Shown here piece by piece: positions 16,062 to 24,164 of a DNA stretch of 64,000 nt (position 1 is its first letter; the number at the start of each line of letters is the position of its first letter). The notes under the pieces were generated by a model that saw only the letters and a program-made list of their open reading frames with translations, was not told the DNA's origin and made no database searches. The position numbers and the translations under genes were made by a program. The DNA comes from an uncultured Clostridia bacterium (GTDB lineage Bacteria > Bacillota > Clostridia > Oscillospirales > Ruminococcaceae): the NCBI GenBank assembly GCA_947625125.1, contig CANQNF010000002.1:88824-152823 (forward strand), read 5' to 3'.

Positions 16062-17846
16062 ATGAGCGATCACAAGACCCTTTGCATGGGCTGTATGGAG
16101 CCTCTTGAGCAGGCCGGGGTCTGCCCCTATTGCGGGTACGACGACGGCACGCCTGCCGAGTCGGGCTACTTAAGGCCCAAGACTGTCTTAGACGGCAAAT
16201 ACATCGTCGGCAAGCTCCTCCGTAAAAACGGGGAGTCCGCCCTGTATATCGGCTACGACAGCCAGACAGAGCAAAAGGTTTACGTTAAGGAGTATATGCC
16301 TGACGCCATATGCACAAGAGACGGCGAGACCCAGGAGATAAAGGTTTACCCCAACGCCAACGTCCAGTATAAAAACTATATGTCCGAGTTTATCGAACTC
16401 AATAAGGACCTCCAGCGCCTGCGCACCATGTCTCACATCGTCGCGCCTATAGATATGTTTTCCCAGAACGGCACCGCGTACGTCATCATGAAGTACACCG
16501 AGCACCAGACTCTCAAGGAATATCTTGCAGATAACGCGGGGGAGCTTACCTGGGACCAGGTCAAAAAGCTCTTTCCTCCGCTTCTCACAACTCTCAGCTG
16601 CATACATAACGCGGGTCTTTTGCACCGCGGTATCAGCCTTGAGAACATTCTTGTCACGGACGGCGGCGAACTTTTGCTGACAGGCTTTTCCATAGCGGCC
16701 GTCAGGACCGTGAATACCGACCTTGCTCCCGAGCTTTACACCGGCTACTCTGCGCCCGAACAGTATTCCGCTTCGGAATGGATAGGCACCTGGACCGACG
16801 TATACGCAGTAGCGGCGGTAATGTACCGTCTTCTGACAGGCTGCATGCCGACCGAGCCTATGGCAAGAGTCGGAAACGACGACCTTTTGGAGCCTGCCAA
16901 AATAAATTATAATGTTCCGGCAAATGTTTCAAAGGTCATCATGCAGGCCATGCGCCTTAACTGTGACCAGAGAATAAGGACCGTCACCGATTTTGTCACC
17001 AAGCTTTTCGAGCAGCCGAGCTATATGCAGAAGCTGCCGAACGGCTCCACCCAGACAATCCCGATACAGGTCCCGAAGCTTGAGCCGGAGCGTAAAGTCA
17101 AGAAAAAGAAAAACCGCAGGCGCGCCCAGGCTATAGCCAACGGATTCATGATCTTAGGAGCGCTTATCTTAGTGGCGATAGTGATAGCTGCGTTTGTCAT
17201 GCTCGCAAGGATGCTTTTGCCCGATTCGGGCAGCGTTCTTCCCGGAGCGGTCACTACCACGGCCTACACTCCGCCTGTTGTAAACACCGCCGCCACCACC
17301 GAGCCGGCTGCCCCGACCACGGCTTCCGAAACGACTCCGAGCGAGACTGCTCCTCCCGAAACAACGGCCGCCACCAAGAGCGGAGTGCTCTTTGCGATGC
17401 CGGACCTTTTGGGCAAGAGATACGACAGCGTCGTCGGAAATTCGGTATGGCAGGGGAAGTTGGAACTTGAGCCGACATACGATTATTCCGAGGAATATGA
17501 AAACGGCGTTATTTATGAGCAGGACATCGAAAAGGGCACCGAGCTCCAGGGTCTTACAAAGGTCAAGGTCAAGGTGTCCAAGGGTCTTGAAGTCGTGAAG
17601 ATACCCGATTTCATGCGCGAGGACGGCACCCGTATGACGAAAGAGGAGTACGCGGCCGAGCTTGATAAGCTGAATATCAAGTATGAGTATTCCACTCAGG
17701 ACAGCTTTGAGGCGTCCGACCTTGTTTTGGGAGTATACTGTTCCGAGACCGGCGGAGAGGTAGGCGGAGACATAAACGTCGCCGATGGCAACACTCTTAT
17801 GGTTTACATCTCCAACTTCAACCCCCTTATGGACGCAGCAGGCTGA
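16062..17846 (+). CDS. Zinc-ribbon membrane pseudokinase with PASTA-like ectodomain
   Basis: The 594-residue protein begins with a zinc ribbon (C8, C11, C21, C24) and continues into a Ser/Thr-kinase fold ending near residue 320. A membrane segment lies around 360-385, then a Thr/Pro-rich stalk and one or two PASTA-like repeats (FAMPDLLGKRYDSV, VVKIPDFMRED). The ATP lysine is probably K76, but the catalytic loop reads H188-R-G-I-S-L-E-N instead of HRDxKxxN, and the DFG site reads T-G208-F-S. Both catalytic aspartates are missing and the Gly-rich loop is poor, so it is probably a scaffold or sensor rather than an enzyme. The start at 16062 follows AAAGGGG. It has its own promoter. Confidence 0.85.
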   Translation: MSDHKTLCMGCMEPLEQAGVCPYCGYDDGTPAESGYLRPKTVLDGKYIVGKLLRKNGESALYIGYDSQTEQKVYVKEYMPDAICTRDGETQEIKVYPNANVQYKNYMSEFIELNKDLQRLRTMSHIVAPIDMFSQNGTAYVIMKYTEHQTLKEYLADNAGELTWDQVKKLFPPLLTTLSCIHNAGLLHRGISLENILVTDGGELLLTGFSIAAVRTVNTDLAPELYTGYSAPEQYSASEWIGTWTDVYAVAAVMYRLLTGCMPTEPMARVGNDDLLEPAKINYNVPANVSKVIMQAMRLNCDQRIRTVTDFVTKLFEQPSYMQKLPNGSTQTIPIQVPKLEPERKVKKKKNRRRAQAIANGFMILGALILVAIVIAAFVMLARMLLPDSGSVLPGAVTTTAYTPPVVNTAATTEPAAPTTASETTPSETAPPETTAATKSGVLFAMPDLLGKRYDSVVGNSVWQGKLELEPTYDYSEEYENGVIYEQDIEKGTELQGLTKVKVKVSKGLEVVKIPDFMREDGTRMTKEEYAAELDKLNIKYEYSTQDSFEASDLVLGVYCSETGGEVGGDINVADGNTLMVYISNFNPLMDAAG

Positions 17847-17996
17847 TAGTTGTCAGAGAATAGTTGTTAGTTATTAGTTTAGGTGTCGCCTGACGGCTAC
17901 GGATTTGAAAATGTTTCTCTGCCATGGCCGGTTTTAACCGACCAACCCCGAACACCTTAAAACTAACGACTATTTACTATTCAACTAATTACTAAT
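17846..17996. repeat. MITE-like element with long inverted ends
   Basis: The left end (about 17846-17886) and right end (about 17951-17996) are imperfect inverted copies: AATAGT-GTTAGTT-TTTA-GGTGT on the left matches the complement of ACACCT-TAA-AACTAACG-ACTATT on the right. The ends are built from 7-base units of the type TAGTTNT. No coding sequence lies between, so this is a candidate non-autonomous element. Confidence 0.5.
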
Positions 17997-18023
17997 CGGT
18001 CAAAACGCACATATAAGTTTAAA

Positions 18024-18064
18024 AAGAGGTGTCGATTTTCGGCACCTCTTAATTGCGGTTTTTT
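18024..18064 (+). terminator. Terminator before pfkA
   Basis: AAGAGGTG (18024-18031) pairs with CACCTCTT (18043-18050); after eight bases a TTTTTT run follows. The distance to the T-run makes it a weak call. Confidence 0.5.
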
Positions 18065-18065
18065 C

Positions 18066-18094
18066 TTGACTTTATCGGTCGGCTGTGCTATTCT
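18066..18094 (+). promoter_or_regulatory. Promoter of pfkA
   Basis: TTGACT (18066-18071) and TATTCT (18089-18094) are separated by 17 bases. The leader carries a small hairpin ACAGAC-gtttt-GTCTGT (18106-18122). Confidence 0.7.
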
Positions 18095-18166
18095 AAATGT
18101 TGAAAACAGACGTTTTGTCTGTACGTTTGCTATGCGTATATTTTACATATGGAGGAATCGAATATC

Positions 18167-19147
18167 ATGACGATAGGCTTACTTACCAGCGGAGGAGACG
18201 CTCCCGGCATGAATGCGGCGATCAGATCCGTGACAAGGTCCGCGATTGCAAGAGGCTTTAAGGTCATAGGTATCCGCCGCGGATACCAGGGGCTTTTAGA
18301 GGGCGATATGTATGAGCTCGGCGCCCGCGACGTCTCCGATATACTTCATCGCGGAGGTACGATGCTCAGAACTGCGCGCAGCAAGGAATTTGCCACTCCC
18401 GAGGGAGTCCAGAAGGCAAAGAAGATCCTTGAGGACGCAGGGATCGAGTCACTCATCGTTATAGGAGGGGACGGCACCTACCGCGGAGCGCTCGACCTCT
18501 CAAGAGAGGGCGTTAAGTGCATAGGTCTTCCCGGCACCATCGACAACGATATCGTCTGCACCGAATACACCATCGGCTTCGATACCGCCCAGAACACCTG
18601 TATCGAAATGCTCGACAAGATAAAGGACACCGAAATGTCCCACGACCGTTGCTCCGTCGTTGAGGTAATGGGCAGAAAGGCTCCTCACATCGGCGTAAGA
18701 GTAGCCGCCGCCACCGGCGCTATCGACTGCATCATCACCGACGACAAGCCGAGGCTCGGCGAGAGACTCGACGAGATCTGCCACAAAATAATCGAGCAGC
18801 GTTCAAAGGGCAAGAGCCACTTCGAGCTTGTAGTCTGCGAGGGCGCTGTCGACGAGAAATTCACCTCCGACGATATTGCAAAATACATCGAGAAAAAGAC
18901 CGGCGTCACCTCAAGAGCCACCGTTTTGGGCCATGTTCAGAGAGGCGGCTCGCCGACCTGTTATGACAGAGTAATGGCCCTTAAGATGGGCTACTACGCG
19001 GTCGAACTTCTGGCAAACGGCTACGCCAACAGAATAGTCGCCACCAAAAACGACAAGCTCGTCGATTATGACATCGAGGAAGCATTGAAGATGCAAAAGG
19101 GCTACGACGAGAAGCTTCATTCCGTCTCAAGGATCCTTTCGATATAA
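18167..19147 (+). CDS. pfkA: ATP-dependent 6-phosphofructokinase
   Basis: It phosphorylates fructose 6-phosphate to fructose 1,6-bisphosphate, the committed step of glycolysis. The 326-residue protein has the family order: IGLLTSGGDAPGMNA at the N-terminus, the ATP-site GGDGTYRGA, the catalytic GTIDND, the MGRKAPHIGV segment, and HVQRGGSPTCYDR near the C-terminus. I start it at the ATG of MTIGLL, which aligns with the family and has GGAGG upstream, rather than the ATG six codons earlier. The remaining glycolytic genes pgk, tpiA and gpmI lie 5 kb downstream. Confidence 0.95.
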   Translation: MTIGLLTSGGDAPGMNAAIRSVTRSAIARGFKVIGIRRGYQGLLEGDMYELGARDVSDILHRGGTMLRTARSKEFATPEGVQKAKKILEDAGIESLIVIGGDGTYRGALDLSREGVKCIGLPGTIDNDIVCTEYTIGFDTAQNTCIEMLDKIKDTEMSHDRCSVVEVMGRKAPHIGVRVAAATGAIDCIITDDKPRLGERLDEICHKIIEQRSKGKSHFELVVCEGAVDEKFTSDDIAKYIEKKTGVTSRATVLGHVQRGGSPTCYDRVMALKMGYYAVELLANGYANRIVATKNDKLVDYDIEEALKMQKGYDEKLHSVSRILSI

Positions 19148-19163
19148 ATTCAACGCAATAAAA

Positions 19164-19281
19164 CAAGAGTAGAAAGCCGAGCGTTCAGTGTCCGGAGGAC
19201 GGGGAGTTGCCTCCGAAACGAATGTCGGGAAACAAAGAAAAGCTTTTTTCCTGCTGCGGTTCGGCTTTCGCATCCCGCTTG
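19164..19281 (+). ncRNA. Tetrahydrofolate (THF) riboswitch
   Basis: The leader matches the THF-I riboswitch plan. P1 is CAAG (19164-19167) with CTTG (19278-19281), the conserved AGAGTAG follows, and P2 is AAAGCCGA (19173-19180) with TCGGCTTT (19261-19268). A P3 of CGGAGG/CCTCCG encloses the diagnostic GACGGGGAGTTG, and the 3' strand has CGCATCCCGC. The next gene encodes a folate-type ECF S component, which fits ligand and function. Downstream, CCTTTT near 19297 could pair with AAAAGG of the ribosome site, which would give translational control; that last step is inference. Confidence 0.93.
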
Positions 19282-19361
19282 ATTTGCATAAAAACGCCTT
19301 TTATCGGCTTTTCCGGCATTTTAAGCAGGCTGTGTGTTTACTTAAAAAGGAGGAAACGTCA

Positions 19362-20171
19362 ATGAAAGGCTTTTTTCATCTTTTTACCCGCTCCGCCAAG
19401 GAGCTGAAAAACATCCGCTGCCTTGTCGCGACGGCGATGCTGATAGCGCTTGACATAGTCATCAAGCTTACTTTAGACGTCCACACGAGCGAAACGCTCC
19501 ACATATCCTTTGCATTCGTGGCGCTTTCGACGATTTCAATGCTGTTCGGCCCCACGGTCGGCTTCACGGCGGGCGTTGTCACCGATATTTTGGGATTTCT
19601 CCTGAAGCCCTCGGGCGCGTTCGACATCCGATTCACGCTTATAGAGGGCCTTGGAGCGCTTATCTACGGCATTTTCCTATACAATGCCAAAAACGACAAA
19701 TGGATGGTCCCGAGAATAATCGCCGCCAAAACGACGGTCGTCGCGGTCTGCAACCTCTGGCTCACGACGTGGGCGGTCGCTTCTTTGGCCGGCAAGGGCT
19801 TTTTGGCGATGTTCCCGGCGAGGGCGATAAAGAACCTCGTGCAGCTGCCGATAGATATAATTATTCTGTCGGTTTTGCTTCCGCTTATTTTGAAGGCATG
19901 GCAGTCCGTCCCCGGAAACAGGCGCGTGACCGACGAAAAGCTGCTGTTTTCGGATGAAAATGTCGGCAAGGCTATGATAACCCTGACGGCGCTTGTCATG
20001 GTGATAGTTTGCAGCTTGGCATATGCCGCCCAGTACCTTTCCGACCAGCAGAAAGAGCTTAAAAACCGTCTTAACGACCAGGACGAGACGATCGCAAGGC
20101 TTGACGAAGAAGTAGGGAAGCTTTATGAAAACGCCGGCATAGAGCGGGCTGTTCCGAGCGCGGAGGAGTAA
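19362..20171 (+). CDS. folT: Folate-specific ECF transporter S component
   Basis: This membrane protein captures folates for an ECF-type importer whose energising subunits are elsewhere. The 269-residue protein has about six hydrophobic segments, with the FolT-type core TAMLIALDIVIKL, HISFAFVALSTISMLFGPTVGF, GVVTDILGFLLKPSGAF and a Arg-Asn-Leu-type helix (ARAIKNLVQLPIDIIIL). Beyond the core it carries an extra membrane helix and a C-terminal coiled coil (DQQKELKNRLNDQDETIARL), which is unusual for the family. AAGGAGG lies eight bases before the ATG. A THF riboswitch in the leader supports the substrate. Confidence 0.92.
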   Translation: MKGFFHLFTRSAKELKNIRCLVATAMLIALDIVIKLTLDVHTSETLHISFAFVALSTISMLFGPTVGFTAGVVTDILGFLLKPSGAFDIRFTLIEGLGALIYGIFLYNAKNDKWMVPRIIAAKTTVVAVCNLWLTTWAVASLAGKGFLAMFPARAIKNLVQLPIDIIILSVLLPLILKAWQSVPGNRRVTDEKLLFSDENVGKAMITLTALVMVIVCSLAYAAQYLSDQQKELKNRLNDQDETIARLDEEVGKLYENAGIERAVPSAEE

Positions 20172-20264
20172 AAAAGATATTTCGGGGGTTCAATATGATG
20201 GGAAAGAACGGCGACGTCGCAGCCCGCGGCTCGCCGCTCATGCTTTTTGTTTTCATTTTCCCTC

Positions 20265-20293
20265 TTGCAACCTTGCGCAAAATGTAGTATAAT
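20265..20293 (+). promoter_or_regulatory. Promoter of the SpoIIM-like/YesL-like pair
   Basis: TTGCAA (20265-20270) and a perfect TATAAT (20288-20293) are separated by 17 bases, about 60 bases ahead of the next start codon. Confidence 0.7.
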
Positions 20294-20353
20294 ATATCCG
20301 TGCTCTTCTAACCTGTCCTCCCCGGGAATATACTTTCATCGGAGGATGATAAC

Positions 20354-20935
20354 ATGAAAGAGCTGACATACGGGCCAAAGCCCATGAGCGCCGAAATAAC
20401 CCTCGGCCTATCCGCGGCCGTCGGAGTGACCGCGGGCGTGATAATAAGCCTGAACATCCCGCAGCCGACCCTTATCTCGCTTTGCGGCATATCCCAAAAG
20501 CTTGAACTTGCCGCAGGCGGGTCTCTTTTCGAGGTGTTTCTGAGGTCGTTTTCGGGCATAGCGCTTTTGCAGCTTGCCGCATATTTTTTGGGATTCTGCG
20601 CCCTCGGCCAGCCGTTCGAGATTTTGCTTACGGCATTTCGCGGGCTCGGTCTCGGGCTGTGCGTAAGGGGAGCATACCTTAACGAAAACCTGCTTTTGTC
20701 TTTGGCTGCGTTTCTTCCCTATGCAGTCGCGTCGACCGGCGTTTTGCTCTTATGCTGCAAGGACGCCCTCGGGCTTTCAAACAAATATCTCCGTCTTTCG
20801 ATGACGGCGGAAAACCGTCTCGGCATGAAAAAGGACGTCAGAGACTACACCGTGAGATTTTTGATATATTATCTTGCGTCAACAGTGTTTGCATTTGCGG
20901 ACGCATATCTTGCCGGAGCTCTTTCAAGGCTCTGA
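20354..20935 (+). CDS. SpoIIM-like integral membrane protein
   Basis: The 193-residue protein has about five membrane segments. The central part LAAYFLGFCALGQPFEILLTAFRGLGLGLCV resembles the conserved core of stage II sporulation protein M/DUF95, including the Gly-rich turn after the helix pair. In endospore formers SpoIIM belongs to the engulfment machinery, but many paralogues have no sporulation role and nothing here shows which this is. GGAGG lies nine bases before the ATG. It is followed 26 bases later by a YesL-like gene in the same direction. Confidence 0.6.
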   Translation: MKELTYGPKPMSAEITLGLSAAVGVTAGVIISLNIPQPTLISLCGISQKLELAAGGSLFEVFLRSFSGIALLQLAAYFLGFCALGQPFEILLTAFRGLGLGLCVRGAYLNENLLLSLAAFLPYAVASTGVLLLCCKDALGLSNKYLRLSMTAENRLGMKKDVRDYTVRFLIYYLASTVFAFADAYLAGALSRL

Positions 20936-20961
20936 GCTCGGTAAAGAAAGGATGTAAAAAA

Positions 20962-21849
20962 ATGGGACTGTTTTCAAACTATGAAAAGGTCGGCAAGGGC
21001 GTGACAAAGGACCCTGACAACAAAATCGCGCTGTTTCGGTTCTTTGACATTTATTTGAACCACCTTTCAAAGCTGATTGCCCTGAACTTCATATTCCTGC
21101 TTGCGCTTTTGCCGTTTGCGGGGATAATGTTCGTCGAGTATCTCGGGGTCGGCAATATCGGCTACTATGTAATTTTTGTTCTTTTGGGAGCATTCGTCGG
21201 CCCGGCCCTTTGCGGGTTCATGAAAGTCCTTAGAAACATCTCCTGCCGCAGGCCCGTCTTTATCTGGAGCGATTTCTGGAAAGCATTCCGTTCCAACTTC
21301 AAGCAGGGCGCCGTAATGGGCATGATAGATATGTTCTTCATCGTTGCAATGAGCTTCGCGATACCCCTGTACTGGAGCTTTGCGGCCGAAAATTCATTTT
21401 TCAACATACCCTTTATTATCTGCATCGTAACAGCGTTTATATTTATCATGATGCACTTCTACATCTATCTTATGATAGTCTCGACGACGCTTAATCTCTG
21501 GCAGATACTGAAAAACGCGCTCTATCTTACAGCCATCGAGATAAAAACGAGCGTTATAAACCTTATAACCACCGTTGTCATTGTAGCCGCGGCAATTCTT
21601 TTGTTCCCGTGGTCCGTGATTCTGCTTCTGATAGTCCCGTCGTTTTTGGGGCTTCTCTATGCGTTCAACTGCTTCCCGGCGATAAGAAACCGCGTCATCA
21701 AGCCCTACTATGACGAAAGAGGCGAGGAGATGCCGGATATAAGATACACACAGCCCGACGATGACGACGAAGCGGTCTTTGTCGACACTCCCGAGACCGA
21801 AATACCCCAGGAGCCTCCCAAAAAGACCAAGAAAAAGAGGATCAGATAA
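20962..21849 (+). CDS. YesL-like (DUF624) membrane protein
   Basis: The 295-residue protein has five to six hydrophobic segments between residues 35 and 235. It shows the DUF624 pattern: a soluble start, FFDIYLNHLSKLIALNFIFLLA, the Gly/Pro-rich segment LLGAFVGPALCGFMKVLRN and the aromatic FWKAFRSNFKQG. The tail is charged and ends in Lys/Arg (PPKKTKKKRIR). Family members often accompany carbohydrate transporters, but no transporter adjoins here. AAAGGATG precedes the chosen ATG. Its function is unknown. Confidence 0.8.
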   Translation: MGLFSNYEKVGKGVTKDPDNKIALFRFFDIYLNHLSKLIALNFIFLLALLPFAGIMFVEYLGVGNIGYYVIFVLLGAFVGPALCGFMKVLRNISCRRPVFIWSDFWKAFRSNFKQGAVMGMIDMFFIVAMSFAIPLYWSFAAENSFFNIPFIICIVTAFIFIMMHFYIYLMIVSTTLNLWQILKNALYLTAIEIKTSVINLITTVVIVAAAILLFPWSVILLLIVPSFLGLLYAFNCFPAIRNRVIKPYYDERGEEMPDIRYTQPDDDDEAVFVDTPETEIPQEPPKKTKKKRIR

Positions 21850-21878
21850 AAAAACAGGCCGGGCTATACCACCCGGCC
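21849..21878 (-). terminator. Terminator of the leftward small gene
   Basis: GGCCGGG (21857-21863) pairs with CCCGGCC (21872-21878). Read on the minus strand the stem is followed by TGTTTTTTT, so it ends the small gene at 21899. Confidence 0.8.
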
Positions 21879-21898
21879 TTGCGCAGGTCATCCCCGCC

Positions 21899-22078
21899 TT
21901 ACATGAACATTCCGCCCAAAATATCCATCATTGAGCCTACCGAGCGAACGGCTTTCATCGTGCTCGATTTGAAGCGGCGCTTTTCGGAGCCTGTGGCGTT
22001 AGTGAGCGCGTAGGTAACGACCCCGGCCGCCATGCCCACGGCCATACCTTTTGCAAGTGAAGAAATGTTCATCGTCAT
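21899..22078 (-). CDS. Small Ala/Met-rich protein of unknown function
   Basis: A 59-codon frame on the minus strand starts at ATG 22078 and ends with TAA. The product has a hydrophobic helix (GMAVGMAAGVVTYALT) followed by a basic stretch (GSEKRRFKSS) and an amphipathic Met-rich end (VGSMMDILGGMFM). This looks like a single membrane-associated helix with a cytosolic tail. A perfect terminator just after the stop supports a real gene. The ribosome site AAAGG is 12 bases away, so the ATG at 22072 is a less likely alternative. I recognise no family. Confidence 0.65.
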   Translation of the reverse strand: MTMNISSLAKGMAVGMAAGVVTYALTNATGSEKRRFKSSTMKAVRSVGSMMDILGGMFM

Positions 22079-22196
22079 AAATAATACCAGCCTTTCAAAA
22101 TAATGTAATACTATTTTACGCTCTCATGCAAAAAATAAACGCAGAAAATGCGACATTTTACAGGTAAATTCATCCATCTCAGAGAGGAAGCTTTAT

Positions 22197-23057
22197 ATGT
22201 CAGAACTCAAGCGAGTCGCCGCAATTCACGATCTTTCCGGCGTGGGACGCTGTTCGCTGTCGGTCATCCTGCCGACGCTGTCCGTAATGGGGGTACAGGT
22301 CTGCCCCATGCCGACGGCGCTTTTGTCGACCCACACGAGCGGCTTTGGCGAGGTGGTACTAAAGGACATGACCGACTACATCCCCGAGGCTTTGAAGCAC
22401 TATCTTTCGGCAGGCATTGACTTCGACTGTGTATACTCCGGTTTTTTGGCCTCCGAGGTCCAAGTCACGCACTGTCTCGAGGTCATGGACAGCTTCAAGG
22501 GGGCTTTGCGGGTAGTCGACCCGGTCATGGGCGACAACGGCAAGCGCTACCGCACCTACGACGACGTTTTATGCAGAAGAATGAGCGAGCTTGTAGCGGC
22601 TGCGGACATAATCACCCCGAACCTGACTGAGGCTTCGATACTTTTGAATACGTCATATCCGATGGCGCCCCTGACGGTGAGCGAGGCAAAGCAGTACCTT
22701 GTCAAGCTCTCGAACAAGGGCCCGAAGATAGTGGTCATAACCGGCGTGCAGCTTGCCGACGGTGAGGTCTGCAACATCGGATATGACCGCGATAACAACG
22801 CTTTCTGGCGGGTCTCGTACGAGATGATACCGAAAAATTATCCCGGAACGGGGGATATTTTTGCGAGCATTTTGACCGGCGGCATACTCCTTGGCGACAG
22901 CCTCCCGATAGCGATGGAGCGCGCTACAACGTTCTGCGAGTACGCGATAAAAACGACTTTCGGTTACGGAGCACCCGTGAGAGAGGGAGTCATGCTCGAA
23001 AAATGCCTGCCGACTCTTGCCGAAAAGCAGCGCTTCACCGAGTATCGGCAGCTGTGA
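22197..23057 (+). CDS. pdxY: Pyridoxal/pyridoxamine kinase
   Basis: The enzyme phosphorylates B6 vitamers in the salvage route to pyridoxal phosphate. The 286-residue ribokinase-fold protein begins VAAIHDLSGVGRCSL, the typical PdxK/PdxY start. It carries DPVMGDNGK near residue 105, TPNLTEASIL near 142, and the catalytic GTGDIFASIL near 218. GAGAGGAAG lies upstream of the ATG. It is followed after 14 bases by trmL. PdxY and PdxK are hard to separate by eye, so the symbol is approximate. Confidence 0.88.
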   Translation: MSELKRVAAIHDLSGVGRCSLSVILPTLSVMGVQVCPMPTALLSTHTSGFGEVVLKDMTDYIPEALKHYLSAGIDFDCVYSGFLASEVQVTHCLEVMDSFKGALRVVDPVMGDNGKRYRTYDDVLCRRMSELVAAADIITPNLTEASILLNTSYPMAPLTVSEAKQYLVKLSNKGPKIVVITGVQLADGEVCNIGYDRDNNAFWRVSYEMIPKNYPGTGDIFASILTGGILLGDSLPIAMERATTFCEYAIKTTFGYGAPVREGVMLEKCLPTLAEKQRFTEYRQL

Positions 23058-23071
23058 GAAAGGAGCAAAAA

Positions 23072-23572
23072 ATGACCCTGAACATAGTTTTGGTCGAGCC
23101 CCAGATTCCCCAGAACACCGGAAACATCTCCCGGACCTGCGCCGTTACCGGAGCAAGGCTTCATCTTGTAAAGCCGATGGGCTTTACAGTCACCGATAAA
23201 AACCTCAAGCGCGCAGGCCTCGACTACTGGGACAAGCTCGACATCACCTACTACGACGGCCTCGCAGACTTTTTTGAGAGAACAAAAGGCGGTAAGTATT
23301 TTTACTTTACAACTAAAGGCCGCCATGTTTATTCCGACATGCAATACCCCGACGGCTGCTACATTCTTTTCGGCAGGGAGGACGCGGGCCTGCCGGAAGA
23401 TTTATTACACGCTAACCCGGATACCTGCGTTCGTCTCCCGATGAGGCCGACTCTCAGGAGCCTGAATCTATCAAACTCCGTCGCCATCGCGGCCTATGAG
23501 ATACTTCGCCAGTGGGACTTTCCCGACCTTGAGCGTGAGGGGAAGCTCACGCGCTTTACATGGGAGGACTGA
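23072..23572 (+). CDS. trmL: tRNA (cytidine/uridine-34 2'-O)-methyltransferase TrmL
   Basis: This small SPOUT enzyme methylates the wobble ribose of certain tRNA-Leu species. The 166-residue protein starts MTLNIVLVEPQIPQNTGN, followed by the family motifs ILFGREDAGLP near residue 97 and the knot-forming end IPMRPTLRSLNLSNSV-like (here LPMRPTLRSLNLSNSV). Length matches the family. I start it at 23072, where AAAGGAGC precedes the ATG; an in-frame ATG 69 bases earlier falls inside pdxY. Its stop is one base from the next start. Confidence 0.95.
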   Translation: MTLNIVLVEPQIPQNTGNISRTCAVTGARLHLVKPMGFTVTDKNLKRAGLDYWDKLDITYYDGLADFFERTKGGKYFYFTTKGRHVYSDMQYPDGCYILFGREDAGLPEDLLHANPDTCVRLPMRPTLRSLNLSNSVAIAAYEILRQWDFPDLEREGKLTRFTWED

Positions 23573-23573
23573 C

Positions 23574-24068
23574 ATGGCTAAGGTAATTCTGACCTGCGGC
23601 AGGCTCTGCTCCGGAAAGACCACATATTCCGAGAGACTTGCCCGCGAGCTTCCGGCCGTGCACTTTTCAATCGACGATTTAACGCTCCTACTTTTGGGAC
23701 CAATGCCGGGGGACATCCTCGACGAGTATTTTGAAAAGCTTGAGGGGTATTTCTATGAAAAAGCCGCCGAGACCGCCAAAAACGGCATTAACGCAATTAT
23801 CGACATAGGTCTGTGGACGGCATCCGAGCGGGAATATGCCAAAAAGTTTTTCCGTGACAGGGGAGTGCAATGCGAAATACACTATCTGAAAGTCCCCGAC
23901 AGGATTTGGAAAGAGCGGATAAAAAAGCGAAACCGCGACGTTTCGGACGGCAAAAGCCGGGCATATTTTGTCGATGAAAATCTGCTCAAAAAGTTTGAAA
24001 GCTTCTTTGAGGAGCCGGCCGAGGGCGAGGTCGAGAGGATAGTTTTGAGTCCCGAGCAAAAATCCTGA
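23574..24068 (+). CDS. Small P-loop kinase/ATPase
   Basis: The 164-residue protein has a Walker A site CGRLCSGKTT near residues 8-17, an early FSIDD acidic motif, the strand IDIGLW, and a C-terminal RDVSDGKSRAYFVDE lid-like segment. This resembles small AAA-type kinases and zeta-toxin/chloramphenicol-phosphotransferase-like proteins. The substrate is unknown. Its ribosome site GGGAGG lies inside the end of trmL, so it is coupled to trmL. It is the last gene before the pgk promoter. Confidence 0.75.
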   Translation: MAKVILTCGRLCSGKTTYSERLARELPAVHFSIDDLTLLLLGPMPGDILDEYFEKLEGYFYEKAAETAKNGINAIIDIGLWTASEREYAKKFFRDRGVQCEIHYLKVPDRIWKERIKKRNRDVSDGKSRAYFVDENLLKKFESFFEEPAEGEVERIVLSPEQKS

Positions 24069-24086
24069 AAAATTTGCGGCAAACAC

Positions 24087-24115
24087 TTGCTATTTTCCGC
24101 AGAATTTAGTATAAT
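24087..24115 (+). promoter_or_regulatory. Promoter of pgk
   Basis: TTGCTA (24087-24092) and a perfect TATAAT (24110-24115) are separated by 17 bases; transcription would begin about 43 bases before the pgk start. Confidence 0.8.
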
Positions 24116-24145
24116 AGCCTCATAAGGATTTTCCTGAGAAATAAT

Positions 24146-24162
24146 TTGTAAAGGAGTTACAA
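24146..24162 (+). promoter_or_regulatory. Hairpin presenting the pgk ribosome site
   Basis: TTGTAA (24146-24151) pairs with TTACAA (24157-24162), leaving exactly AGGAG, the pgk ribosome-binding site, as the loop. This may tune initiation; no regulator can be named. Confidence 0.45.
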
Positions 24163-24164
24163 TT

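Noticed and set aside
20195..20287. 30-codon frame with GGGGG before it, upstream of the SpoIIM-like gene
   Set aside because: The promoter for the next gene overlaps its end, and the peptide looks like none known. It could be real but I cannot support it.
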